This document shows positions 53,316 to 62,167 of a DNA stretch of 64,000 nucleotides, in pieces (position 1 is the first letter of the stretch; each line of letters opens with the position of its first letter). The notes beneath the pieces were generated by a model. It did not search any database and was not told where the DNA came from. It saw only the letters and a program-made list of their open reading frames with translations. Position numbers and translations under genes: made by a program. The DNA comes from Marinoscillum furvescens DSM 4134. Lineage in GTDB: Bacteria > Bacteroidota > Bacteroidia > Cytophagales > Cyclobacteriaceae. The stretch lies in the NCBI RefSeq assembly GCF_003386095.1, contig NZ_QREG01000001.1:372001-436000 (forward strand), in the 5' to 3' direction.

Positions 53316-53339
53316 GCCTGGAGTCCCCTAACTCCAGGC
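53316..53339 (+). terminator. intercistronic hairpin between the GH16-like gene and nagB
   Basis: A perfect 9-base stem GCCTGGAGT (53316-53324) / ACTCCAGGC (53331-53339) with a six-base loop. The T tract after it is weak, so it may partly terminate or stabilise the upstream mRNA and lower nagB/GH20 expression. Confidence 0.55.
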
Positions 53340-53389
53340 CTATTTCAGATACTCAGCTCACTTTTTAATTGAAATAATTAGCATAAAGA

Positions 53390-54145
53390 ATGACAGAATT
53401 AGATAGAGATATCCATGTTTTTCCTTCTGCCCTTTCGGCAGGAACCGCCATAGGAGAAGCTATCGAGAAGTGCATAGTCAAGCTGCAGAAGAATAAGAAG
53501 ACGATTCGGATGATTTTTGCGGCTGCACCTTCGCAGAATTATATGTTGGAGTATTTGACCAAATCTACCAGCATCAACTGGTCTCAGATAGAAGCTTTTC
53601 ATATGGATGAATACCTGGGGTTGCCAGCACAGGCGCCACAGCTTTTTTCCAGTTATTTGGAGGAAAGACTTTTCTCAAAAGTGAATTTCAAAGCCAGTCA
53701 TAAGATAGACAGCCATAAGGAGATATCTGAAGAGATAGCGCACTATTCGAATCTTATTACAGCACATCCAATTGATATTGTCTGCCTGGGAATAGGTGAA
53801 AATGGTCACATTGCTTTCAACGATCCTCCGGTAGCGGATTTCGATGATCCGGTGGTCATGAAAGAAGTGGTTTTGGATGAAGCATGTCGCATGCAGCAGG
53901 TTCACGACGGATGTTTTGGTAGTATAGATGAAGTGCCAAAGACCGCATTGACGCTTACGATACCTACACTTTTGGATGCAGAAAACCTGTTTTGTATCGT
54001 ACTTGGAAAGAACAAGAGCGAAGCTGTAAGAGATACTTTGAAAGGATCTATTTCAACGGATTGTCCGGCTTCCATCCTTACCCGGCATCCTAATTGTCAG
54101 TTCTATTTTGATGAAGAAGCATTTGGAGAAGTAACGGACATTTAG
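53390..54145 (+). CDS. nagB: glucosamine-6-phosphate deaminase
   Basis: It converts glucosamine-6-phosphate to fructose-6-phosphate and ammonia. The 251-residue chain has the family blocks FHMDEYLG, the conserved GIGENGHIAFNDPP and the C-terminal FCIVLGKNKSEAV with PASILTRHPN. It would complete the pathway from NagA. It begins 96 bases after the GH16-like gene, past a hairpin, and leads directly to two hexosaminidases. Confidence 0.94.
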   Translation: MTELDRDIHVFPSALSAGTAIGEAIEKCIVKLQKNKKTIRMIFAAAPSQNYMLEYLTKSTSINWSQIEAFHMDEYLGLPAQAPQLFSSYLEERLFSKVNFKASHKIDSHKEISEEIAHYSNLITAHPIDIVCLGIGENGHIAFNDPPVADFDDPVVMKEVVLDEACRMQQVHDGCFGSIDEVPKTALTLTIPTLLDAENLFCIVLGKNKSEAVRDTLKGSISTDCPASILTRHPNCQFYFDEEAFGEVTDI

Positions 54146-54154
54146 AAACTAGAT

Positions 54155-55723
54155 ATGACGATCAAAACAGGAATATCAACAGGTTTAAAATTCGGGTTGC
54201 TGGTATGCTGTCTGGCAGTGATGCTCTCTTTTGGCGTTTATGCGCAGGGTAGTGAGTCGGCAGGTTTTCCGGTCAAGGGATTTCATCTTGATCTCCGAAT
54301 TCAGGTAATGACGCCAGAGGCACTTAAGTCTTTTACTGATCAATTGTCTGAGATGGGAATGAATACCTTGGTGATGGAGTGGGAAGGAACCTATCCATTT
54401 GAAAAACATGCGACCATCTCCAATGAGTATTCTTACACCCGCGAAGAAATACTTGATTTCGTGGCATATTGTGAAAACCTGGGCATTGATGTGATTCCCT
54501 TGCAACAGAGCCTTGGTCATGTGGAGTATATTCTGAGAAATCCTCGGTATAGCCACCTGAAGGAGGATAGGAAAGACATTTCTCAGATCTGTCCGATGAA
54601 AAGCGCTGAAAGTAAAGCTCTTTTCACAGACCTCTTTTCAGACCTGGTTTCCACTCACGACTCAGACTTTATTCATATCGGCGGAGATGAGACTAAGCTA
54701 CTGGGACACTGTCCGGTTTGTGCTGCCAGAGTAGAGGAAGTAGGTAAGTCAAAGCTTTTTGTAGATCATATGAAGATGATCGCTGAGATCGTAATTGACC
54801 TTGGCAAAAAACCTGTCATGTGGGCGGATATTATTTTGAAGTATCCAGAAGCAGCGGAGGAGCTACCTGCCGAGACCATTTTCATTGATTGGAACTACGG
54901 TTGGCGAATCAATCACTTTGGAAATATTTCTGACTTGCAGGAAAAGGGCTTTGTTTTTTGGGGAGCGCCTTCGATCAGATGTCATCCAGATAACTGGTTT
55001 GTTACTGATTGGCCCACGCATTTCAAGAATCAAAAAGAGTTCATTCCATATGCCCGTGAAGCAGGCTATGAAGGCATGATCATGACATCCTGGTCTACGA
55101 CTGGTGTGTATGGTTTCACTTGGGATGTAGGCTATGATGTCATAGACATGGTTCAAATTCGAAATACCTACCCTATGTCAGGTTTTCGTGTTTTGATGGC
55201 TAGTTATGATCAGACGCTGGACCAAAGCGAGGTTTTCGATCCAGAAACGTTTGTCTTGAAATATGCCAAAGAGAGGTTTGGTTTGAAGAAGCAGGACGCT
55301 GCTACGTTATGGCAGTTTCTTTCAGTTCGCCCAGAACTTATAGCCAATGGTAAGCCCCAATGGAGTGAGAGCGTTTCACAAATGGCAGAGAAATATGCTG
55401 CAGTGAGAGATCCATTGGTTTCGGTCAAGCCAAATAAAAATGAAGAGGAGTTCGATCACTTCAAATTGATGGCGGATTTGCGCATGCATTATCTGGACTT
55501 CAAACAAGTAGAGGCACGATACAATTCAGAGATCTATACACCTGATCAAGCTGCTGGTCTCCTTTCCGAGCTGGATAGAATTTTGGCAGAGGCCAAAGCT
55601 TTGGACGCGAGGTTTACAGAGCTGAATAAAGGCTTTTTGTATGATTCAGAGCTTCAGGAGCAAAACGAACTGAGGGTACAGCAAATCCACGTACTATACG
55701 ATCGCCTTGCTAAATTAAAATAA
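54155..55723 (+). CDS. GH20 β-N-acetylhexosaminidase, short form without the GH20b domain
   Basis: A 522-residue exported enzyme (signal peptide to about residue 31, FGVYAQ). It begins directly with the TIM-barrel GH20 domain: HLDLRIQ, LQQSLGHVEYIL, and the catalytic Asp178-Glu179 pair in FIHIGGDETK. The N-terminal zincin-like GH20b domain of most hexosaminidases is absent, as in the HexD-like type. A C-terminal helical region follows (about 360-522). It removes terminal GlcNAc or GalNAc; preference is unknown. It lies nine bases after nagB. Confidence 0.88.
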   Translation: MTIKTGISTGLKFGLLVCCLAVMLSFGVYAQGSESAGFPVKGFHLDLRIQVMTPEALKSFTDQLSEMGMNTLVMEWEGTYPFEKHATISNEYSYTREEILDFVAYCENLGIDVIPLQQSLGHVEYILRNPRYSHLKEDRKDISQICPMKSAESKALFTDLFSDLVSTHDSDFIHIGGDETKLLGHCPVCAARVEEVGKSKLFVDHMKMIAEIVIDLGKKPVMWADIILKYPEAAEELPAETIFIDWNYGWRINHFGNISDLQEKGFVFWGAPSIRCHPDNWFVTDWPTHFKNQKEFIPYAREAGYEGMIMTSWSTTGVYGFTWDVGYDVIDMVQIRNTYPMSGFRVLMASYDQTLDQSEVFDPETFVLKYAKERFGLKKQDAATLWQFLSVRPELIANGKPQWSESVSQMAEKYAAVRDPLVSVKPNKNEEEFDHFKLMADLRMHYLDFKQVEARYNSEIYTPDQAAGLLSELDRILAEAKALDARFTELNKGFLYDSELQEQNELRVQQIHVLYDRLAKLK

Positions 55724-55745
55724 CATTCTAACGAGATTCTAAAAC

Positions 55746-57347
55746 ATGCATATATTCAAATCATTGATTGTAATGGTTTTTGCTTTATCCTTTTGTCAGG
55801 TGAGCGCTCAAGCAGTAAAAATCATACCAGAGCCGGAATCCATTGTTTATGGAGAGGGTGTTTTCAAACTAGGTACTCAAACTAAGGTCATAGCATCTCC
55901 CGAGCTGGAAAATGAAGCTGATTTTCTAGTTGGTATTTTGGAAAGCGGATTTGGATCAAAACCTAAAACCGCTAAAAAAGGAAAAGGAATAGTTCTTCAA
56001 TTTGACAACTCGCTGTTAGAATCAATGGGCGAAGAGGGATACTCTCTTTCTGTAACTTCTGGTGGTGTAAATATTTCTGCGGCAACTCCCGCAGGAGTGT
56101 TCTATGGTATACAGTCCTTTCGTCAACTGCTCCCACAGGATTTCGAATTTGTAAATTGTGAAGGAGTTGAAATCCCCGTTCTCGATATCAGTGATAGTCC
56201 CAGATTTCCATGGAGAGCATTTATGCTGGACGAGTCTCGTCATTTCAAAGGAATGGCAGAAGTGAAAAAGCTGTTGGATCAGATGGCTTTACTCAAACTC
56301 AATACTTTTCACTGGCATCTTACAGATGATCAGGGCTGGCGGATTGAGATAAAAAAATATCCAAAGCTCACGGAAGTTGGAGGTAAACGAAAGGATACTC
56401 AAACCAGCTTCAGAAGTGAAGAGCGCACCGGAGTGCCTCACGAAGGTTTTTATACCCAGGAACAGATCAAAGAGGTTATCGCTTACGCTGCTGACCGTCA
56501 TATTACCATAGTGCCAGAGATAGAAATGCCTGGGCATGCCATGGCTGCTGTGGCTGCTTATCCGTGGTTAGGTTCGCTGGGAACGACTACCGAAGTGTCT
56601 GAGATTTTCGGTAAAATGGATGACTCTTTCCGGATTTCAGATCCTGAAGTTGTGAGTTTCCTCAAAGATGTACTGGATGAGGTGATGGCGTTGTTCCCAG
56701 GAGAGGTAATCCATGTAGGGGGTGATGAAGTAAACCTAAAACCATGGGAGGAGTCGGAAGATGTTCAGGCATTTATGAAAGCCAAAGACTTGAATTCCCC
56801 TGTCGACTTACAGATATATTTTACCAATGAGATTTCCAGCTATGTCGATGCTGCAGGTAAGCGTATGATGGGATGGAATGACATCATGGGAGATGATATT
56901 CATGAAGAGAGAGAAGGGCAAGATACCAAAGTGGAACAGGAGCTCGCAAAATCTGCGATCGTACATTTTTGGAAAGGTGACCTGAAACTAATCACACGAG
57001 CGGTGCAGGATGGTTACGATGTGGTGAACTCCAATCACTGGGATACTTATCTCGACTACACATTTAAGCGTACTCCATTGTCTAAGTCTTACGCTTTCAA
57101 TCCTATTCCAGAAGGTTTAGATGAAAAATACCATCATCATATACTTGGTCTGGGCACGCAGATGTGGAGCGAATGGATACCAGAAGTGTCTCAAATGCAG
57201 CGTCAGGTTTTTCCTCGACTAGCCATTTATGCAGAAGTAGGCTGGACACAATTGGAAAATAAGGATTTCGATCGCTTTAGCGAATCACTGGAATCTTTAA
57301 AAACCAGGTGGAAGCTAGAAGGGATAAACTATTATGATGGCGAATAG
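55746..57347 (+). CDS. GH20 β-N-acetylhexosaminidase, classical two-domain form
   Basis: A 533-residue exported enzyme (signal peptide to about residue 21). It has the zincin-like GH20b domain (about 25-150) and the GH20 barrel with FHWHLTDDQGWRIEIKKYP, PEIEMPGHAMAA and the catalytic Asp327-Glu328 in HVGGDEVN. It releases terminal GlcNAc or GalNAc. Together with the short GH20 gene upstream it gives two different exo-hexosaminidases in one operon, suggesting two linkage types in the target glycan. A terminator follows. Confidence 0.95.
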   Translation: MHIFKSLIVMVFALSFCQVSAQAVKIIPEPESIVYGEGVFKLGTQTKVIASPELENEADFLVGILESGFGSKPKTAKKGKGIVLQFDNSLLESMGEEGYSLSVTSGGVNISAATPAGVFYGIQSFRQLLPQDFEFVNCEGVEIPVLDISDSPRFPWRAFMLDESRHFKGMAEVKKLLDQMALLKLNTFHWHLTDDQGWRIEIKKYPKLTEVGGKRKDTQTSFRSEERTGVPHEGFYTQEQIKEVIAYAADRHITIVPEIEMPGHAMAAVAAYPWLGSLGTTTEVSEIFGKMDDSFRISDPEVVSFLKDVLDEVMALFPGEVIHVGGDEVNLKPWEESEDVQAFMKAKDLNSPVDLQIYFTNEISSYVDAAGKRMMGWNDIMGDDIHEEREGQDTKVEQELAKSAIVHFWKGDLKLITRAVQDGYDVVNSNHWDTYLDYTFKRTPLSKSYAFNPIPEGLDEKYHHHILGLGTQMWSEWIPEVSQMQRQVFPRLAIYAEVGWTQLENKDFDRFSESLESLKTRWKLEGINYYDGE

Positions 57348-57381
57348 AGCCGTTAAGCTTTAGTTTCGGAGAGAGATGTAT

Positions 57382-57419
57382 TAAGTGTGGCTGTCGATGA
57401 TGGTCGCACTTATTTTTTT
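57382..57419 (+). terminator. terminator of the susC operon
   Basis: The stem TAAGTGTG (57382-57389) / CGCACTTA (57405-57412), with one T-G pair, is followed by seven T (57413-57419). It overlaps the stop of the convergent trmD gene. Confidence 0.8.
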
Positions 57420-58092
57420 AATCAAGAAGGTCTGGTCGTCTTTCTTCAGTTCGCTTCACGGCCTGATCGTGGCGCCATTTTTCGATATTGGCCTCATGTC
57501 CGGAGGTTAGTACTTCAGGCACTTTCCAGCCTTTGTACTCTACGGGGCGGCTATAGACTGGAGGGGCCAGTAGATTATCCTGAAAAGAATCGGTGAGCGC
57601 GGAAGATTCGTCATTGAGAACGCCCGGCACCAAACGAATAAGCGCATCAGCCAGCACCATAGCTGCCAGCTCTCCACCTGAGAGCACATAATCACCTATG
57701 CTGATTTCTTTGGTCACCAGATGATCTCGCACACGCTGATCCACTCCTTTATAATGTCCACAGAGCAAAATCATGTTTTCATTTAGCGAAAGCTGATTCG
57801 CCATTCGCTGATTGAGCGTTTCCCCATCGGGGGTGAGGTAGATGACTTCTTCGTAGGTTCTTTGCTCCTTAAGACCGGAGATGCACTTATCTATCGGCTC
57901 TACAGAAAGCACCATACCTGCTCCACCACCGTAGGCATAGTCATCCACATTCTTGTGCTTGTTAGTGGCATAGTCACGCAGGTTATGTATCGCAATCTCC
58001 ACATGCCCCTTGGTTTGTGAGCGCTTTACAATGCTCTGATTCATTGGGCCATCGAATAGATCAGGCAAGCAAGTGATGATGTCTAGTCTCAT
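57418..58092 (-). CDS. trmD: tRNA (guanine-37-N1)-methyltransferase
   Basis: It methylates G37 of tRNAs to prevent frameshifting, using SAM. The trefoil-knot blocks are [28 protein letters not shown] and [11 protein letters not shown]. 224 residues, normal. It overlaps rimM by four bases (ATGA) and is the last gene on the minus strand before the glycan locus; rplS, its classical follower, is 17.8 kb away. Confidence 0.97.
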   Translation of the reverse strand: MRLDIITCLPDLFDGPMNQSIVKRSQTKGHVEIAIHNLRDYATNKHKNVDDYAYGGGAGMVLSVEPIDKCISGLKEQRTYEEVIYLTPDGETLNQRMANQLSLNENMILLCGHYKGVDQRVRDHLVTKEISIGDYVLSGGELAAMVLADALIRLVPGVLNDESSALTDSFQDNLLAPPVYSRPVEYKGWKVPEVLTSGHEANIEKWRHDQAVKRTEERRPDLLD

Positions 58093-58619
58093 GATTTGTC
58101 CTCCAGGTATACATCCAGCAAGCCATCGGGCAATTCTGCCTTGATCACCTTTTCTTTCAAGTCTACCGACTGGATGATACCATCTTCGGCAGGGACCAAC
58201 ACTTCTACTCCCTGATGATCTACGTTGAGCAGGTGATAAGTGGGCAACTCGTAGATCGCCGTAACGGCACCTATTAATTGATCTCTGTCATAAAGCTCAA
58301 AACCAACCAACTGATGAAAATAATACTTGCCTTCGGGGAGTTGTGGCAAGCGATCGAGCGGTAGAAAAAGGTTTTTACCCACCAGAGGTTTAGCATCCTC
58401 TATAGACTCGATCTCTTCCAGGGCTACGATGGCTCGCTCTCCCTGGAGATGAAAGGATTCAACAAAAAATGGAACCAGTTTACCGCTGAGCTCAACGAAC
58501 ACTGATTCCATTTCCTGATATTGTTCGGGAAAATCCACATCGAGGAAAAACACAAGCTCCCCTCGAAGACCATGAGTCTTGACTACATTACCAAGCTGGT
58601 AGCATTCATCAAAACCCAT
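58089..58619 (-). CDS. rimM: 16S rRNA processing protein RimM
   Basis: A 176-residue ribosome maturation factor that helps assemble the 30S head with S19. Blocks: [18 protein letters not shown] at the start and the PRC-barrel part (about 95-170, [28 protein letters not shown]). It sits between rpsP (11 bases) and trmD (4-base overlap), as in the classical operon. Confidence 0.95.
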   Translation of the reverse strand: MGFDECYQLGNVVKTHGLRGELVFFLDVDFPEQYQEMESVFVELSGKLVPFFVESFHLQGERAIVALEEIESIEDAKPLVGKNLFLPLDRLPQLPEGKYYFHQLVGFELYDRDQLIGAVTAIYELPTYHLLNVDHQGVEVLVPAEDGIIQSVDLKEKVIKAELPDGLLDVYLEDKS

Positions 58620-58630
58620 CTACTACTGGA

Positions 58631-59233
58631 TTAGTCCTTTTTTTCTTCTTCAGAAAACTCGTCTGCAGCTTTAGCTTCTGCTTCCTCTACAGCCTCTGAC
58701 CCTTCTTCCTCTAGCGCTTTTTCTTCTTCGCTAGCTCCAGCCTCTGCTACTTCAGCAGCAAGTGCTTCTTCTGCTGCCTTCTTACGCGCAGCAATCGCCT
58801 CAGCTCTGGCATCAGACACTTTCTTCTCAGCTTCAAGTCTTGCTTTCGCTTTTGCAGCCTTGTCTGATGAAAGTTGATCCAATTTACCTTGAATCTTAGC
58901 ATCCTTCTCCTTCACCCATGCCTCGAATTTCTTGTCGGCCTCTTCTTGCGTGATCGCTCCTTTGTTCACACCTACTTGCAAGTGCTTCTTCATAAGGATA
59001 CCACGGTAAGAGAGCATAGCGCGTACAGTATCTGTAGGCTGTGCACCTTTCATTACCCAGTCAAATGCTTTTTCTTCATTCAAAGAAATTGACGCTGGGT
59101 CAGTATTTGGATTATAAGTCCCAATCTTCTCAATAAATCTACCATCTCGTGGTGCTCTTGAGTCTGCCACTACTACATCGTACATGGCTTGTTTTTTGCG
59201 TCCGCGACGCGCTAATCTGATTTTTACAGGCAT
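58631..59233 (-). CDS. rpsP: 30S ribosomal protein S16 with long acidic C-terminal extension
   Basis: The first about 85 residues are a standard S16 ([41 protein letters not shown]). A 115-residue Ala/Glu/Lys-rich tail follows, making 200 residues against about 82 in E. coli. Such tails occur in other Bacteroidota S16 proteins. It is first in the rpsP-rimM-trmD operon. Confidence 0.96.
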   Translation of the reverse strand: MPVKIRLARRGRKKQAMYDVVVADSRAPRDGRFIEKIGTYNPNTDPASISLNEEKAFDWVMKGAQPTDTVRAMLSYRGILMKKHLQVGVNKGAITQEEADKKFEAWVKEKDAKIQGKLDQLSSDKAAKAKARLEAEKKVSDARAEAIAARKKAAEEALAAEVAEAGASEEEKALEEEGSEAVEEAEAKAADEFSEEEKKD

Positions 59234-59286
59234 AACTTTTTCTTTTGTTTATGGAACTCGTCCATGCAAAGATTTTTAAAGAGCCG

Positions 59287-59317
59287 CAAAGATACACTGT
59301 TTTCCACACTTTTGAAA
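59287..59317 (-). promoter_or_regulatory. rpsP operon promoter
   Basis: On the minus strand, -33 TTTC (59314-59317), 19 bases, -7 TATCTTTG (59287-59294), 53 bases upstream of the rpsP ATG. Confidence 0.6.
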
Positions 59318-59372
59318 GCCATGATTTAACTCTCAGTATTTACCCTGATATTTGTGTAAGCGGGTAGGCGAT

Positions 59373-59403
59373 TTTAATCTTAAACATTCGTTCCATATAT
59401 TTG
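59373..59403 (+). promoter_or_regulatory. sucA promoter
   Basis: -33 TTTA (59373-59376), 19 bases, -7 TATATTTG (59396-59403), 38 bases upstream of the sucA ATG; divergent from the rpsP promoter. Confidence 0.65.
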
Positions 59404-59441
59404 TTTCTCAGAAACTAACGCTTTAACAACGCCCATAGATA

Positions 59442-62156
59442 ATGGACAAATATTCATACATCTCCAATGCCGATGTGGGCTACATCGACGACCTCTATCA
59501 GTCTTTCAAAGAAAACCCTGAAAATATTGACGAATCCTGGAGGAAATTCTTTGAGGGATTTGAGTTTTCACAACAAAGATATGGTGACAATGGCGCTCCA
59601 GGAGCTGCCTTAGAGGGTTCCAAAGAAATTAAAGTCCGAAACTTAATCTATGCTCACAGATCCAGAGCACATCTAAAGTCGGACACCAACCCTGTACGCC
59701 CACGACGTAAGCACAACGTGCGGCTGGAGCTGGACAACTTCGGACTTTCGGAAGATGACCTAAACGAAGAGTTTGAAGTAGGCAGTGAGATTGGTCTTGG
59801 CAAAGCATCCCTAAAAACCATTCGCGAGCGACTAGCCAAAATATATCTTGGTCATATTGGGTATGAATACAACCACCTGCGCAATTCGGACATTTTCGAA
59901 TGGATGAAAAACAAGGTGGAAACAGAAGGGGTAGACATCAACCCTCCGAAAGATGAAAAAAAACGTATCCTTTCTAAGCTTAATGAAGCGGTAGTTTTTG
60001 AAAACTTCCTGCACACAAAGTTTTTGGGCCAAAAGCGATTTTCACTAGAAGGTGGAGAAAACACCATCCCCGCGCTGGACAAAATCATCCGCAGAGCTGC
60101 GGAGCTGGATGCAGAGGAAGTAGTGATCGGAATGGCCCACCGCGGACGTCTCAACGTCCTGGCCAACATCATGGGCAAGACCTACGAAGAAATTTTTGCG
60201 GAGTTTGAAGGCAATACCGATCCTGACCTCACAATGGGTGATGGCGATGTAAAATATCACCTTGGCTACTCCAGCCACATACAGGTCAACGGCAAAAAAA
60301 TCTATGTAAAGCTGGCACCAAACCCTTCACACCTGGAGGCAGTAGACCCTGTAGTTCTGGGCTACACCAGAGCTCAGATAGATGATGAGTATCGTGGAGA
60401 TATGAAAAAGGCCGTTCCGGTGTTGATTCATGGAGATGCAGCCGTAGCAGGACAAGGAGTGGTGTATGAGTGCATCCAGATGTCGTTGTTAGATGGCTAC
60501 CGATCAGGAGGCACTATCCACTTTGTGATCAACAACCAGGTAGGCTTTACTACCGATTACGACGATGCCCGCTCCTCTATATATTGTACCGATCTGGCCA
60601 AGATTGTAGATGCACCGGTGATCCACGTAAACGGTGACGATCCAGAAGCTGTAAACTTTGCTGCGAACCTGGCCATCGAATACCGCCAGACATTTAACAA
60701 AGACTTTTTCATAGACCTCCTCTGCTACAGAAGACACGGTCATAACGAAAGCGACGAGCCTAAATTCACACAGCCGAAGCTTTACAACCTTATCGCCAAG
60801 CATGCCAATCCACGTGAAATCTACGTGAAGCAGCTAGTAGAGCGAAAAGACATAGACAAAGCTGAAGCTGAAAAGCTAGACAAAGAATTTAAAAAACAAC
60901 TTCAGGATCGTCTGGATGAGGTAAAACAAAAACCTCTTCCATACAAGCCACAAAAAATTGAAGAGGAGTGGCACTTTCTAAGAAGAAGTAAGCTCGAGGA
61001 CTTTGACAAGTCACCAGATACCAGCATTTCGAAAGATACGCTTGAAAAAGTAGCCAAGGCACTTACCACAATACCTGATGGATTCAAGCCGCTTCGTCAG
61101 ATCGAAAAGCTGCTTAAAGAACGCAACAACCATTTCTATGAGGAAAAATCACTGAACTGGGCAGATGCAGAGCTTTTGGCTTACGGATCACTTCTTTCTG
61201 AAAAGAAAATCGTGCGGATGTCTGGACAGGACGTGAAGCGTGGGACGTTTTCTCACCGCCACTCATACCTGTTCGACTCCAACACCAACGAGCCGTACTG
61301 CAACCTCGACCATATCCAGGAAGATCAGGAGCCATTTAGAATTTTCAACTCCCTCCTTTCCGAATATGCGGTTTTAGGCTTTGAGTATGGATATGCCATG
61401 GCCACTCCAAATGCCCTGGTGATCTGGGAAGCACAGTTTGGAGACTTCTCTAATGGCGCACAGGTGATGATCGACCAGTTTATCACCAGTGCAGAAACCA
61501 AGTGGCAGCGCATGAACGGACTGGTAATGCTACTACCTCATGGCTATGAAGGCCAGGGACCAGAGCACTCTAGTGCCCGCATGGAAAGATTCCTGCAGAT
61601 GACTGCTCAGGAAAATATGATCATTGCAGACATTACCACTCCGGCCAACTTCTTCCACCTGATCCGAAGACAACTCACGTGGGAATTTAGAAAGCCATGT
61701 GTGGTCTTTTCGCCAAAGTCACTACTCAGACATCCTAAGGTTGTTTCGCCTATCGAAGAGTTTACGAAAGGAAGCTTCCAGGAAGTTCTTGGTGACGACT
61801 ATGTGACCAACAAAAACGTAAAGAAAGTCTTACTATGTACTGGCAAGGTATATTTCGACCTGTTGGAGGAGCAGCAAAAGCGCAAAGCCAAAGACGTAGC
61901 AATTGTACGACTGGAGCAGCTGTATCCTTATCCTAAAAAACAACTGGAGAAAATACTGAAGAAATATAGCAAGCCTAAATTGGTATGGGTACAAGAAGAA
62001 CCCGAAAACATGGGAGCCTGGAGCTTTATGCTGCGAATCTCAGGTCTGGACCTCACACTTGTTTCGCGCAAGTCGATGGCTTCACCTGCTACAGGGTATT
62101 CCAAAGTACACAAAGAAGAACAAGCACAAATCGTTAACAAAGCATTCGAAATATAA
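59442..62156 (+). CDS. sucA: 2-oxoglutarate dehydrogenase E1 component
   Basis: The thiamine-diphosphate-dependent E1 of the TCA-cycle 2-oxoglutarate dehydrogenase complex. 904 residues with the E1 blocks [47 protein letters not shown], ThDP-binding [13 protein letters not shown] and [13 protein letters not shown], and the C-terminal transketolase-like [16 protein letters not shown]. It is 11 bases before sucB, giving the usual sucAB pair. Confidence 0.97.
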   Translation: MDKYSYISNADVGYIDDLYQSFKENPENIDESWRKFFEGFEFSQQRYGDNGAPGAALEGSKEIKVRNLIYAHRSRAHLKSDTNPVRPRRKHNVRLELDNFGLSEDDLNEEFEVGSEIGLGKASLKTIRERLAKIYLGHIGYEYNHLRNSDIFEWMKNKVETEGVDINPPKDEKKRILSKLNEAVVFENFLHTKFLGQKRFSLEGGENTIPALDKIIRRAAELDAEEVVIGMAHRGRLNVLANIMGKTYEEIFAEFEGNTDPDLTMGDGDVKYHLGYSSHIQVNGKKIYVKLAPNPSHLEAVDPVVLGYTRAQIDDEYRGDMKKAVPVLIHGDAAVAGQGVVYECIQMSLLDGYRSGGTIHFVINNQVGFTTDYDDARSSIYCTDLAKIVDAPVIHVNGDDPEAVNFAANLAIEYRQTFNKDFFIDLLCYRRHGHNESDEPKFTQPKLYNLIAKHANPREIYVKQLVERKDIDKAEAEKLDKEFKKQLQDRLDEVKQKPLPYKPQKIEEEWHFLRRSKLEDFDKSPDTSISKDTLEKVAKALTTIPDGFKPLRQIEKLLKERNNHFYEEKSLNWADAELLAYGSLLSEKKIVRMSGQDVKRGTFSHRHSYLFDSNTNEPYCNLDHIQEDQEPFRIFNSLLSEYAVLGFEYGYAMATPNALVIWEAQFGDFSNGAQVMIDQFITSAETKWQRMNGLVMLLPHGYEGQGPEHSSARMERFLQMTAQENMIIADITTPANFFHLIRRQLTWEFRKPCVVFSPKSLLRHPKVVSPIEEFTKGSFQEVLGDDYVTNKNVKKVLLCTGKVYFDLLEEQQKRKAKDVAIVRLEQLYPYPKKQLEKILKKYSKPKLVWVQEEPENMGAWSFMLRISGLDLTLVSRKSMASPATGYSKVHKEEQAQIVNKAFEI

Positions 62157-62167
62157 CCAAGACAATT

